This document shows positions 46,119-57,746 of a stretch of DNA of 64,000 bases, in pieces (positions within the stretch are counted from its first letter, which is position 1; each line of letters begins with the position of its first letter). The stretch spans positions 109,164,009 through 109,228,008 of the forward strand of contig CAMZMU010000041.1 in the NCBI GenBank assembly GCA_947311845.1, read 5' to 3'. Made by a program: the position numbers and the translations under genes. Under the pieces are notes generated by a model. The model saw only the letters and a program-made list of their open reading frames with translations. It had not been told where the DNA came from and searched no databases. The DNA is from Poa pratensis (taxonomy: Eukaryota; Streptophyta; Magnoliopsida; Poales; Poaceae).

Positions 46119-46654
46119 TCCGGATGGCAATGGGTACCTGATACCCACAAACCCGACGGGTACCCGCCTCAAATGGGTAGGGTTTGGGCTAGAAAAATCC
46201 CCGTGGGTATGTTTAGCAGGAAAATAGCATACCCATCGGGTATGCGGGTGCGGGTATGGGGGTGCCATACCCATACCCTTTTACCCGCATACCCGAGTAA
46301 CCCCACCTGTCAGTACCCCAGCCCCACCTGTGGAAACCCTAACCCAGAGCACCGTATCTTTTCTTTTCCTCTTCTTTCCTCAGTCCTCACCCCAGCGCCG
46401 CAATCTCTCCTTTCCTCTTCTTTCGCTCCTCATCCCCGAGCGGCTCTCCCTCCTCGAGCGACCTTCCCCAGCGTCGGATCGCCGCTAGCCCCCTGCCCCC
46501 CCGAGTCCCTCACTCCATCTCCCTCCCGACCTTCCCCAGCGCCGCCAGCGGCAAGCCCAAGTCCCTCCCCGAGACCCCGACCTTCCCGGACCGCCGCCAC
46601 CTCCGGACCGCCGCCACCTCGTGAGCTCGCCTTGCGCCACCGCTCCCAGGAAGG

Positions 46655-46861
46655 ATGGATCCCCTCGCTCTGGATGGGAGCGAGGGCGACTCTGGCGACA
46701 TTCCGCTCGAGGGCCAGGGGGAGGAGAGCGTCCCGAGCCACACACCGACACCGCCTCCATCGGCTGTGGATGCGGCGGCCCTCCAGTTGCCACCGGCGGG
46801 AGGCGGAGCTCGGCTCGGCTTCTTTCTGGGTGCGCCGACGCCGTCAAGATATAGTACCTAG
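46655..46861 (+). pseudogene. hAT transposase N-terminal exon (probable)
   Basis: Starts MDPLALDGSEGDSGDIPLEG and continues Pro/Thr-rich to a stop at 46861. An acidic, Ser/Pro-rich start ahead of a BED zinc finger is usual for plant hAT transposases. Here no BED finger follows; the sequence jumps to late transposase sequence at about 46.9 kb, which suggests an internal deletion. Overlapping frames in this GC-rich stretch are not credible alternatives. Confidence 0.45.
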
Positions 46862-46894
46862 GCTGAGTTTATTCTATGATATAACCACATTGTT

Positions 46895-47620
46895 TCCGGT
46901 AGAGATTATGTCACAGCCAATGTGTTCTTTCCCAAGATATGTGAAATCAAGATGAAAATTAGGCAGTGGGCAACATCAAACGATGAGGTTATCCTAGAAA
47001 TGTGTGAAAATATGATAACAAAGTTTGATAAATATTGGACTGATATCCAAGGGTTGATGGGCATGGCTACACTACTTGACCCTAGATATAAGAGGCAAAT
47101 GTTGGTTGCTTGTTATGCAATGATGCATGGCATTGAGCCATCCTCTTATGAATGCAATGAAAAGGTTGATGCTGTTGTTGCTATCTACATAAATTGATCA
47201 AGGAGTATGAAGTGGAAGAAGCTGAATATGAGCCGGCTGTAGATTCTTTGTCTTCAATGCCAGCTCCTGCCATTATGTCTTTCTTCCATGACATTGTAGC
47301 ACAACAAAGGCCTGCAGCAGCTAGAGTTCAAGGAGAGATAGAACATTACTTGGCTGATGACTTAGTACCATATACAGAAAAGTTTGATGTGTTGGATTTG
47401 TGGAAAGTGGCTGGCACAAGGTACCCAACTTTGCGGAAGGTAGCAAGAGACATATTTGCTATTCCAGTCACAACGGTTGCTTCGGAATCTGCATTTAGTA
47501 TAAGTGGCAGAATAGTGACTGATCATAGGAGCCGTCTCACTCCCAAAATGCTTGAGATATTGATGTGCTATCAGAATTGGCTTAGAAACAAGTACAAAGG
47601 TGAGCAAATGATGCATTTTC
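46895..47620 (+). pseudogene. hAT transposase C-terminal part, frameshifted
   Basis: From about 46895 the frame reads TANVFFPKICEIKMKIRQW and MGMATLLDPRYKRQM, the end of the RNase H-like fold of plant hAT transposases. A single frameshift near 47185 follows. After it come LIKEYEVEEAEYEPAV and the hAT dimerisation domain: DLWKVAGTRYPTLRKVARD, IPVTTVASESAFSISGRIVT, RSRLTPKMLEILMCYQNWLR (47390-47590). The donor-like 'tacaaaggtgagc' at 47593 suggests a further intron. The BED finger and most of the catalytic core are missing, so the element is non-autonomous. Confidence 0.9.
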
Positions 47621-48483
47621 TATCATTGATCTGTTATGTCTCTTTTTACACAATCTTATCTTCTTGTATGTCCATTTCTTGTATCTTATAGATGCTCATA
47701 TGGGTGAAGGCAGCTTCTGGACTTGTCTTCAAGACATACAAGAAGAAAATGAGGTTTATTTGTACTCATACATTGTCTTTATTTGTACCTAAACAAATTC
47801 TGGATGCAAACTGGTGCTGTTTTGTGTCTATTATAACTCACTTGCTTGTCAATTTTTCTGTAACTAGGACTCATACATGACCTCGAAATGAGACATCCTT
47901 GCTGGAAAATGTAGAGTTCGAGTTTTTCAAAGCTTCAACCTTGCTGGAGTTGGACTCGAGCTTCTTTGTCTTCGATGATTATGTTGTCATGAAACTTATT
48001 TGTTATTGAACTTGTATGATTTGGTGAACCATTTGTCGCTGGACATGTATGATTTGGTGAACTATTTGCTGCAGAATTTGTATGATGCGTTGAACTATTT
48101 ATCGTTATTGTTATTGTGTGATTTGAACAACTATTTGCTGCTGGATATTGTGATGTCTATTTGTTGCTGAATGTGGGTGAAGATTTATGTTATATGTTGT
48201 TGAATGTGGCTGAAGATTTATGTTATATGTTGCTTAAAATTCTTGTCAGTTTTATTGCTGAATGTTGCTGAATGTGGCAAAACCTGTCAATTTGTTGTTC
48301 AGCTTGGCGAGTACCCGGGTACCCGACGGGTATCGGGTACCCGGCGGGTGTCGGGTATGGGGAAATATTATACCCGCATGCGGGTACGGGTACGGGTAGC
48401 AGGGGCGGGTAGGAGGTGCGGGCGTGGGTATGGGGATGCCATACCCGCACCCGAACCCGGCGGGTGCCATCCGGAGCGCCGCC

Positions 48484-48883
48484 GCCACCTCCTAGATGGC
48501 CCTGTTGAAGTATCCCAGTGGCCTCCTTTTGTTTAATTAGGATCAGAATTATCTATGACTATGTTTAAAGCTCTGCCCGAGGCCTGTTTAATTAATCTTT
48601 GTCTCCAACTATCGGTTGTGATGTAGTACAAACTATGTGTTTGATCTATGTTCATCAGTGCGGGAAGCAAAGTTTTAAATTCACAGTATTGATTTGCTAT
48701 ATCTTGCAGAATTTTACAATATCTGTTAAAGATGCTCTTACCTCATATATTTATCTTAAATTTGTTTGCTTATTGCCGTCGCTAGGTGGTCTGAAGACTT
48801 ATTAGTAATTTTTACTTTTGGTTTTGTCTGTACCGTCTCGATGATAAATAGATCGGTTGGCATTTCGCAAAAAAAAAAAAAAA
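48484..48883 (+). other. Spacer ending in a retroposon poly(A)
   Basis: AT-rich, without coding signal. 48800-48883 ('gtctgtaccgtctcgatgat', 'aaatagatcggttggcattt', then 16 A) looks like the 3' end of a poly(A) retroposon inserted immediately upstream of the copy C promoter. The 5' limit is not clear. Confidence 0.4.
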
Positions 48884-49025
48884 ACACTGTCCGCTGCCGC
48901 TGGGCTTCCTTCCATTTCCAACTTGTCCTTGCACGCGTCGTCTTCCCCGGCCGCCACTCCACTCCACTCCCTCCTTCCCCATCCAACCCCTGGCTTAAAC
49001 CCTACCCACCACCAACCCCGTCGCC
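48884..49025 (+). promoter_or_regulatory. Copy C 5' leader and proximal promoter
   Basis: Conserved with 21514-21679. Pyrimidine-rich blocks ('ccactccactccactccctc') and 'cttaaaccctacccaccacc' directly precede 'gtcgccATGG', a strong plant start context. Only about 140 bases separate the ATG from a retroposon poly(A) tract, so more distal promoter sequence shared with copy A has been displaced. I see no TATA box. Confidence 0.5.
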
Positions 49026-52000
49026 ATGGCGCCGCAACCGCCTCTCCACCCTCCCGAGGCCTACGACCGCTACAAGAACATGCCTCCCGGTCTCTGTGAA
49101 CCCAACCGATTCTCCTCCAATCCAGACTTCGACCAGGCTTTCCTCAGGGCGGCCGTCAGTGGTGATCTCCGCCGAGTCAAGCGTACGTACAGTACGCCGG
49201 CCTTGTCGTCTTCTTCTTCTTGGTCTTTTCGTGCTGATTTTGGCCGGCGCCGATCCGTTTCGTTTCAGAGGCGGCGAGGGTGCTGGGCAGGGGCGCGGAA
49301 GGCCGCCGCCTTGCTGAGAAGCTGGGCGCGGTTATGGACGGCTCCGGTATGCGCCTGATTCACTACGCCGCAATCGGCGGGAGCCTGCCCGTGTGCCGCT
49401 ACCTGCTCGAGGACATCGGATTGGACGTTGATGTCGAAGGCCCGTTGGGTGCGTCACCTTAAATGTCTTTCCTTTCCTTTCCTTCCTTAAAAAATTGCTT
49501 ACTTTCATGTGCAGAAATATCATCCTAGTTCTGATTTTACACCGGAGTGGCAGGGTAGTTGTTTTGTCGTCAGATGGGCTGGATTTGTGCTAATTAAGCT
49601 TAGCTCCTTCTCCCCGTGGGTATCCCTGCAGGCCAAACAGCTATTGCCTCTCCTATTGCCCGTGGGAATGTTGAATTGGTGCGTTATTTTCTTGACCAAG
49701 GTGCTGACACAGAGAAGCTCGACATCAATGGGTGTACTCTTCTCCATCTTGCCATCAAAGGTATTATCAATCTCTATGCTTATCCATCATACATACTCAT
49801 CTTTCCTAAGTGTTCTTCTTGTATACTGCGGAAGACCCATATATCAGTGAGACATGGAATAATATTTCTAGTATGTATTTTCTATAGTGGCAAACATCTG
49901 AAGAAAGGGAGTAAAGTGCATGCTGTATGTGAAACTTTTTTTTTCTCCACTATAGATATTATGTTGTGCAGAAAAAAAACTAGCAGGCCTTCTATTTTTC
50001 CATGACATTGTTAGCTTAGCTTAGCCAAGCCATGAAGTTCAAACATAGCCTTGTGTCCAAATACTGACTCCTTCAGTTCACAGGCCATAATTATTGACTT
50101 TGTATTCGTGTGCTAGCTTTAGTTCTGCTAATATTGAGTGTGGGAGTACATACTCATAGGATTATTAATTCATTTTCCTATCTATGTATGTAAATACTAA
50201 ATACCCAGCTCCTAGCAAATCACCGCAAAGACAAGAAGTTACAACCAAGTATCTATATTCAACTCATGATATAATTATTGACTTTGTATTTCGTGTGCTA
50301 GCTTTAGTTCTGACCCATATATATGTATATACCCAGCTCCTTATTGTAAGCTTCTTAACATAGATAGGTTGATATTAACAATGTACCGCAAAGACAAGGA
50401 GTTACAACAAAATATCTATATTCAACTCATGATATATCCGTATTTTGTGTCCAGGAAACTGTGAAATAGTAAAGCTCTTACTCTCCAAAGGATCTCAGGT
50501 TAATGCACTAAATCTTGGTGGGACAGCATTACATGTTTCTGCTTCTGATGGGCGAGATGATATGGTGAAGATTTTGTTAGACCACGGTGCAGATGTAAAC
50601 ATCACCCCCATCTTTTCTTTTTGATGAACCGGCTTGCTATTTAGAATAGTAAAATCCACAGTAATAGTTATTTACTTATGTGATTGTTTACCTATCCAGC
50701 ATCTCATATTTGAGTTTTTTCTTCATGTGGTTGGCTTTGCATGTTGACTTGTGTTTTTCAATTCCTTTTAACTGTAAGCTTTAATCATGTGGAGTACGAT
50801 TCTTCACCTGCTCCAGTTTCCAAACCGTAGTCTCAGTAGTATCGTGTATTGGTAACATGAGCAATGTGTCACTATTTATTTCGAACCTATCCCATTTCTC
50901 TAATCTACAAATCAATGTGTAGTCTCCTTTTCAGCGGTGTTTTTTCTTATTTCATTGCACATGTAAAATGTCCACCAGATGCAGTCCAGAGACCTAACTG
51001 TGCACATCCTTCTGTTTCTGGCGTATGCCTAATCTAACTTTATGAACTGCATGCCTGCACATTTTTGTTTCTACTGTCCTTGCATGACATATTCTGACAA
51101 GCTGAAGTTTAACATGCTTAGCAATGTCTAGATACAGTATCACTCTAGTGGGTCCATGCTTAAGATCTTGATTTGCATCATTACTATATTTTTTTAGTGC
51201 TTGACCGTTAATGTACAATGACTGAGCTTTGTCTTCTGTATGGCCATTGAATTTCCTGGGCTGGAAACTCTTTTTGTTTTTGCTTTCAAATGAATTTTTG
51301 GGAGTGGTGAGGGACTTTCCAGATGGGTCAGAAGGATTCACCACCTTCTCATATGCTCACTCTGTTCCTTTTTAATTGTCGTCACTTGCACTACAAATTT
51401 GTACTTCCTCAGTTGTTTCTCCACGACAATAAAAATGGAATGGAGGGAGTATAACATAAGAGTCTAATTCGTTTGCTGCACAATGTTTCTGTATGTTAAC
51501 TATGTTACATCTTCTTTTTGACAAAAGTTTTTACTCACAGTGACATGGTTATATCTACACCCTTCCCTTATATAGGTTTTATGTTGACTGTAGTTATATG
51601 AGATTTCTAATTTCTTCATCTCTCAACAGCATACTATAGCTTTGAGTGCTACTGATTATACAGCTCTTGTTCTTGCTACTGCCGCGGGCTCAGTGAAATG
51701 TGTTAAGCTCCTGCTTGAGGTATGTCAACTCATTCTTCACACATCAACTTCCGGGTTATTGTACTGTTGTGAAAAGAGATAGTCATGTTCACTGAATTTT
51801 CTTATTTTCATAAAATGATTATGACAATGAAGTATTGTATGTATATGTGTGTCCATGTGAAGCATATAAGTATATAATCCTTGTTCATATTGTTAGGCCG
51901 GTGCTGATGTGGATGGTATTGGTAAAGAGACACCCTTAATTATTGCGACCACAGCTGGCTCAACTGACATCATTAAGTGCTTAGTTCTGGCTGGTGCAGA

Positions 52001-55000
52001 TGCTAATGTTACTGACAATGTAAGTTTTTTTTTCATTGCTGCTACATGGATAATGTCGTCCATACCTAACATGTCATATTCTGATTGGTTTTCCATCTTC
52101 AAAATGTAAACTTATAAACAAATATCCTGATGAATTTGCTTATTTAGCAGATCTGTTTTGTGTATTTTTGGTCCATGTAGATTTACCCTTGTAGACTACA
52201 GTAAACATGTTTTTTCTTAAAAGTAACGGCAAAGCTACAAATTTAAATTGAATACCCTATTCCATTTGATATTTGGAGAGACGTGTGAGTATGTGACGGC
52301 TCTAGGTTATCTGCTATATAGGAGCAACTTACCTTGGACCTCCAACTTCGACTAACTTTGAACTTGCAAACTACTTCTTTGGATTGTTGGATGAAAATGT
52401 AGAAGGTGGTTTTGAGAAAAAATGAAAACGAAATTGCAATTATCACCAATAGTTATTTCTTATCTGCTTCGTCCTGGAAGTTGTTTGGGGTAGTGTTATC
52501 ATGTAATAATTGTGTATATTATCAATGTGGTTCTTGAGTGGTTTTTGACTGATCGTAGACAAGCTGCTCACATGAAGTAAGTTCCACTTATTTATCCTAA
52601 TCTCTAAAATATTTGAGTTTTATACCATGTCTGTTCAATGTATGTCTAGATACCTTGTATATTCCCACTTTGTCATATTCCAAATAGTAATTGAAGTTAA
52701 TCTTGCTTGTTCTTTTGGCAGTATGGACGCACACCTATAGAAATTGCTGCACATTCTGGTAGGCGTGAACATGTCGAAATTCTATTTCCATTTACTTCAC
52801 GTATGTCTAATGTGCGTAACTGGAGTGTCGATGGAGTTATTAGGCATGTAAAATCAGTGCCCCCAGCGAAGGTATGTTATAGAACAGAATTATCATAATT
52901 ATTTATATTAATCGCTGGAGTGTGCATGCTAGCCGTGAGATTTCCCTAATTTGGGGTTCTGCAGTTCATCATTGTAACTTGAAAAGAGTGGTTGAAGACA
53001 TACACTTTATTATCCTATAATGAATCACAATTACTGGCTACGAATTTGATTGATTGGGAATAGCAAGTATGCCAGTTGTATTGCATGTAATTCATTTGGG
53101 AGCAATAAGGTTTGGTTCAAAGAATTTTAAATATTTTACCTTTATTTGTTATGTTAAACTTGCCCAAGTCGACAGCCCTTATCACCTGAGTTTTCTATGG
53201 CACACTGCATGTAAAGTCTTTCACCGTTTATTGGTGTGCCCATGTATGGTAGAAGATGACGGTTATTTGTTGTGAACTCTTTTATTTTTTGTAAGTATTA
53301 ACCTAACCAGGATTAAGCACTATTGATTTTGAACCAATTTAGGCCGGGATGAGCATTTAAGAATCAACATAAAATAGTGTACTATGAATGGGCCAAGTGA
53401 TATAATAGATTTTAACAATGAGATTTTGGGGCATTGTGACCAAAGTGTACCTTATCGATATTTTGGCTATGATCAAAATATTAGTCTTTCATTGGATTGT
53501 TACCAACCTTTTGGCATGTCAATGCTTTTTGCCAACTCTAGTTCATTTTTTTCGCCAATGTTGGCCAACCCATGGGCAAGCGAAACCTCAACCAAAATTT
53601 TGGCTGGCCAAACTTTTGGTAGGGCAATCTTGGGCACAAACCAAACATATCCATGATCTGTGGTTATTTAGAGGTAGGCTGTCCCTTGCTTGGGACTAAA
53701 GGCTTTATGGTTGTTGTGGATTTTGTAGAGGATGCAAGTTGTGGTAATCAGTAATGTTGATTAATAGAACTTTAATGTTGTGTGAATATGAATTAAAATA
53801 TATTACCAAGTTCTATCTGTGACGTTGGTTGCTGTGCCAGTAGAATCGTGTGGAAATGAAACAAAATCGAGCATTCTATCAGCTGTTGAGACTGACACAT
53901 TTATTATTTTATCAGGAGTTAGCAGGTTTACTATTAATTTAACTTTAATATCCATGGCCACTTTGTAATCGTTAGAACTATTGAGTTAATCCAGATAGAA
54001 GTTAATTGTATATTTCTACTAAGCATGTGGGGAAGGGATTACGTATAATATTGAACCTTCATTTCATTTGATTGTTCTCAATGTTTCAGAAAGCTATGCT
54101 TGCTAGTGCTAAATCTAAAGCTCACAAAGCGTTCAAGGATGGGAATTATTTCGCTGCAGCAAAAATTTATCATGAGGTATATTTTTGAATCTTGTTTTAA
54201 GTTTATGGACTTATTGACTGTTCGGTACATGTTTAAGGGCCTAAAATGCATTTTAGTCTTGTTTGTTTGTGGAATGGCATATGCGATGAAAATTATGCTC
54301 TCTGCGCACTTTGCAGATGTCGTAATGTTGTGACATAGATAGAGATTGTGCCTCTTAAGCCCTTTGTGTTATTTTGTTATTTCTACAACATAATGCAACT
54401 GTCTAAGTAGTCCTTAAAGATGGATGCCAATGTACGTGGTTTCAAAGGAGATAAACCTGTCTAAAAAATGTCTAAAGTTCTCTCGTCGGAGTCTTCTGTA
54501 TATCCCTCTGCTCCACAGACCCCGCTGTCTGGTCATCATCTTTTATTGGTTACCCTGATATAGAGTTAGGTTCACATCATTTGTTGGACTACCTTGAAAT
54601 GATTCTTTCCTGTTCTTTGTATTATGCAAATTCAGTGAAGAACCTATGTCAGTGAACAAACCTATGTTAATTGTACTCATGTTCTAGACAATCTTTCCAA
54701 GTCCAGGGTGGGATCCAGTTAATAGAATTATCTTGCTCACAGCACCCATGACATCCGAATTAAGCTATCTCATGGATTGTTTAACTGTAAATGGTAGGTT
54801 GGGGGCTCCTTCCTTCCTGTTTCTAAGAATGTTGGAAGACCAATATAATAGTCATAAGGGAGTTCACTCTTCGAGAGGCTTTGCCAATGAACACACACAG
54901 GCTATATTTTTTTTCAAATATCCACTGATTTTGTCTTTTTGTACCTCTGTTTTGGTTGCCTATTTGTCAATGGATTCATATTTTGTGCATCCAGGGCAGA

Positions 55001-55500
55001 TATGGTTTGGATTAACAGTTACCTTCTGACATGCTTATACAAGTTAATCTTTTCATGGATGACTTTGTGTTTACTGCATAAATTTTATGAAGATTGAAAG
55101 AGTTTTAGTTATTCGCCCAGCACAACAGATTCTTGCTGGCAAATCTAAAAACATTTGTGTTAATCTTCTATCTTGTTGTAGGCAATTAAACTTGACCCTT
55201 TTAATGCAACCTTGCTTTCAAACCGGAGCCTATGCTGGCTTCGCTTTGGTAATGCGGAGATGGCCTTGAAGGATGCTCAACTTTGCAAGATGATGCGACC
55301 TGGCTGGGCAAAGGCCTGCTATCGTGAAGGAACTGCTCTGATGTTACTGAAGGTGGGATGAGATGCTTAGATCAGTTCCTTATTTTCTGCGGGAACACAA
55401 GTTCTGCCTTTTCTTTGGCAAATCCGTTTTGATTTACGTACTTACCTTTGGTCTTCAGGACTATGAAAAGGCGTGTGGGGCATTTCTTGAAGGTGCTTAA
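49026..55500 (+). CDS. Ankyrin-repeat/TPR protein, copy C (422 aa)
   Basis: Only copy with a continuous spliced frame. Exons: 49026-49182, 49269-49448, 49632-49760, 50455-50594, 51630-51719, 51897-52019, 52722-52871, 54090-54176, 55182-55352, 55459-55500; all have gt/ag and matching phases. About seven ankyrin repeats span residues 80-305 (for example NVELVRYFLDQGAD, GGTALHVSASDGRDD, KETPLIIATTAGS). TPR units follow from residue 324: SKAHKAFKDGNYFAAAKIYHE, then ATLLSNRSLCWLRFGN, then WAKACYREGTALMLLKDYEK. Lys of AKSK, Asn of SNRS, and Lys and Arg of AKACYRE fit a carboxylate clamp that binds EEVD tails of Hsp70/Hsp90; the clamp Asn of TPR1 is His. The architecture resembles Arabidopsis ankyrin-TPR protein TPR10 (recall). 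It stops at TAA 55498-55500, about 43 residues earlier than the intact copy A C-terminus. No signal peptide is seen; likely cytosolic. Confidence 0.8.
51356..51450. mobile_element. Stowaway-like MITE in intron 4 of copy C
   Basis: About 95 bp from 'ctcactctgttcctttttaa' to 'aaaaatggaatggagggagt', forming an inverted repeat of the CTCCCTC...GAGGGAG type with TA at the right border. This is typical of Stowaway elements. Absent from the corresponding intron of A and B as far as I can align. Confidence 0.75.
53400..53665. mobile_element. MITE-like element in intron 7 of copy C
   Basis: The right part, read on the minus strand, gives 'atgtttggtttgtgcccaag' and 'attgccctaccaaaagtttg', a start I know from grass MITEs of the Harbinger or hAT classes. 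The left part has an imperfect counterpart ('attttggggcattgtgacca', 'ggcatgtcaatgctttttgc'). Copy A intron 7 lacks it between similar flanks ('gtgaatgggccaag' at 31081-31094 and 53385-53398). Exact ends and TSD were not settled. Confidence 0.5.
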
Positions 55501-55745
55501 AAGGAGCCAGGGAACCCAGAGATCGAAGAGGGGTTAAGGTATCCTACTTGTCCCTTTTAGCTACATTCAAGTTTAGTGTACAGCGATAATTACTCAAGAT
55601 GCTTTTGAAATCCTTTGGCACCCTGATCTTTGGCGTAGAACAGCCTTTAGACATCACACTTACAGTTCGAATCGAAATATGCAGGGAGGCATTGGAATCC
55701 ATGAAGATGTCTGGCAGTGGCACTGAAAAAGATTTGATTGATTAG
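55501..55745 (+). pseudogene. Untranslated C-terminal exons of copy C
   Basis: After the TAA at 55498-55500, exon 10 continues in frame as KEPGNPEIEEGLR to a gt donor at 55539. Exon 11 (55685-55745) encodes EALESMKMSGSGTEKDLID and its own stop. These match the last residues of copy A, so they were coding before the stop arose and are now 3' UTR. Confidence 0.85.
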
Positions 55746-56180
55746 CACCAGCTAGTAGATGCCATAAACTAGCACTACTTACATAAGAAATGGAGGTGCC
55801 CCTGTTTTGCTGTCGTGTAGGGCGTTAACTGAAAGCTTTGAACGTGACAAGTAGGTTATGTTAATTGTTAGATAACCTTTTGTTAATCATCATCAACTGA
55901 ATGGCGATAATCTGTGAAGCCCCTTGGCCTCACTGGATGCTGCGATTGGGATTTTCGGGGCAAATGTTGTTTAGTATACAGAATATTATTTGATGGTTCT
56001 GTTGGCATGAAAAAGTTGAGCGTATTGTCAAATTGAACAATTTCTTTACAACATCTGAAGTCAGCGTATTCCCAGATTGACGTTGATCTCCTGTCTTTCG
56101 TGTTGGGCCTGTTTGAAGCCAAATATCCTCTTCTACAGTTCTACTTCTATTGGAACTGGTACGTGTAATGTGATCATATA
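55746..56180. other. Copy C 3' flank
   Basis: Homologous to the flanks of A (33.42-33.80 kb) and B with small gaps ('gtgacaagtaggttatgtta', 'gattttcggggcaaatgttg'). Probable 3' UTR and downstream flank. No gene. Confidence 0.6.
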
Positions 56181-56413
56181 GGTGTTTGGTAGTCAGTATG
56201 AACCCAGATATTCCCACCTCACCCTAGTTTTAGCTGTTTGGTAGACAAGGTCGGCTACATTGGGCTATGCCCACCTCATACGAAAACAACATGTCAGCCC
56301 TGCCCGGTTGTGAAGTTGAAATTGAGATTCACAACCAAGCCAGGCTGAGTCCATACCCAAAAATACCCCGCACCTGAGATAGTTTGCTAGGGGTCAACCG
56401 CCCCACACCCGGC

Positions 56414-56463
<50 letters not shown>

Positions 56464-56930
56464 CAACTGCCTCGCTCAGCTCTCCATGCCCGCCTCCCTG
56501 AGTACCTCACCGGCGGCGCGTCTCCTGGCCTGGTCCACCGCGTGCAGAGCAGGAGAGGAGCGGCCTCCCATCGACGGCGCGTCTCCCGTCCTGGTCCACC
56601 GCTCGCAGAGCAAGAGAGGAGTCGGGTGCTCGCCGGCGGCTGCTCCTCTCGCCCGCAGCGGCGTTGAAGCCCAAGGCCAAAGCTCCAGGACCTGATTGCT
56701 TTTTAGTTTTCTACCCAAGGACTCAATTGCTTTTTATTTTGCTTTTAGTTTTTAACTCAGCACAACTTAGCTCGTTCAACCTACCAAACAAGAGCTCAAC
56801 GCAGCACTGCTTAGCTCGTACAACCTATCAAACACCACACAATTAAACACACTTGTATGGGGTCAGCATAGCTAGACTCAGCTTGTATGAGACAAGATAG
56901 GCCATACAGGATACCAAACACACCAGAAGT
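56180..56930. mobile_element. MITE/hAT-like element carrying (CT)n
   Basis: The left end 'ggtgtttggtagtcagtatg' (56180) and the complement of the right end, 'ggtgtgtttggtatcctgta' (about 56928), form an imperfect inverted repeat of the GTTTGGTA type. Inside are a (CT)n tract (56415-56461) and a GC-rich block with no domain. Non-autonomous DNA element by appearance; TSD not determined. Confidence 0.45.
56415..56461. repeat. (CT)n microsatellite
   Basis: About 23 uninterrupted CT units. Confidence 0.97.
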
Positions 56931-57179
56931 TAGAAGCTGGGCGAGATCCGAACACGCCCCTAGTATAGTGGAAATATGTAGTTTTAAATTTTCAACTTTT
57001 GTCTTTTTTGTGTAGCTCAAAACGTATTGTATTTTGATTGATATTTTACATGTTTGTCGAATATATCATTGAGAGTAAGCATGATTGTTTTCAGATTTTT
57101 TGGCACTTTTAAATATATTTTTAATTTTTAAAAAAGGCGAGATTACTAGAGTTCAAGAGAAAAATGACTTTCCGTCTTA

Positions 57180-57746
57180 GTGGATCCACGAGCTGGGCCG
57201 GGTGGGGGTGATGATGCAGACCCCAAAGATGATGGCAAGAAGAAGGGTTCTGGTTCAACTCCAGGGGATAAAGGCAATGAAAAAGCTGCAGAATCTAAAC
57301 CCAAGGAGTCTTCAAATAAAACATCTGATCAATCCAAAGCTCCAGCCACTAAAGAAGTGCCAATTTTGTTTGGGTCTTTTGACCATGTTTTTTCAACACC
57401 TCGAGCTGAAGGAAAAGTGAGGCTGCCGCACTTTGGGTCCATGCCTACTCCTCACGCTGGTAAAGAGAAGCTTCCTTTCGCTAGAACCTTGTCTGCACCT
57501 AGGAGATTGTGGTCGGACATGGTGGAGGAGGAGGAAGCTGCAGAACGAGCTGCAGCAGCCGTGACACCCTCAGCGCTTTCTACTGACAGCGGCAGAAAAC
57601 TCTCTATTCTCTCCGCACAGGCTACCGACCACGGCAGCGATTCGGCCGTGGTAATTCATCAGAAAACCAGAAGAGATGCAAGCAGCAGCAGGAAGAAACA
57701 CTTAATAAAACATCAAAGAAACAATCAACCAGATGCGACAGCATAG
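57180..57746 (+). CDS. Hypothetical hydrophilic protein, possible LINE ORF1 piece
   Basis: 188-codon frame, open further upstream (no stop just before 57180, and no convincing ATG there). It is rich in Lys, Gly, Ser and Asp (DDGKKKGSGSTPGDKGNE), then VPILFGSFDHVF, then LWSDMVEEEEAAERAAAA, and ends with a basic tail (SSRKKHLIKHQRNN). No known domain is evident. The composition and the 'LWSDMVEEEE' box remind me of N-terminal parts of proteins encoded by cereal retroelements. There is no intact neighbour that would confirm it. It is probably a mobile-element fragment rather than a host gene. Confidence 0.35.
   Translation: MDPRAGPGGGDDADPKDDGKKKGSGSTPGDKGNEKAAESKPKESSNKTSDQSKAPATKEVPILFGSFDHVFSTPRAEGKVRLPHFGSMPTPHAGKEKLPFARTLSAPRRLWSDMVEEEEAAERAAAAVTPSALSTDSGRKLSILSAQATDHGSDSAVVIHQKTRRDASSSRKKHLIKHQRNNQPDATA

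Larger units (their letters stand above)
46119..48475 (+). mobile_element. hAT transposon with 8-bp TSD
   Basis: 2357-bp element with perfect 11-bp terminal inverted repeats TCCGGATGGCA (46119-46129 and the complement at 48465-48475). The 8-bp duplication GCGCCGCC flanks it (46111-46118 and 48476-48483). Subterminal regions are full of GGGTACCCG-type repeats on both sides. It encodes an internally deleted hAT transposase. The 8-bp TSD and the C-terminal dimerisation domain are diagnostic for hAT. Confidence 0.95.

Noticed and set aside
46098..46955. 285-codon ORF across the left end of the hAT element
   Set aside because: Begins outside the transposon and runs through its terminal repeats; Pro/Arg/Ser-rich; the transposase start lies in another frame.
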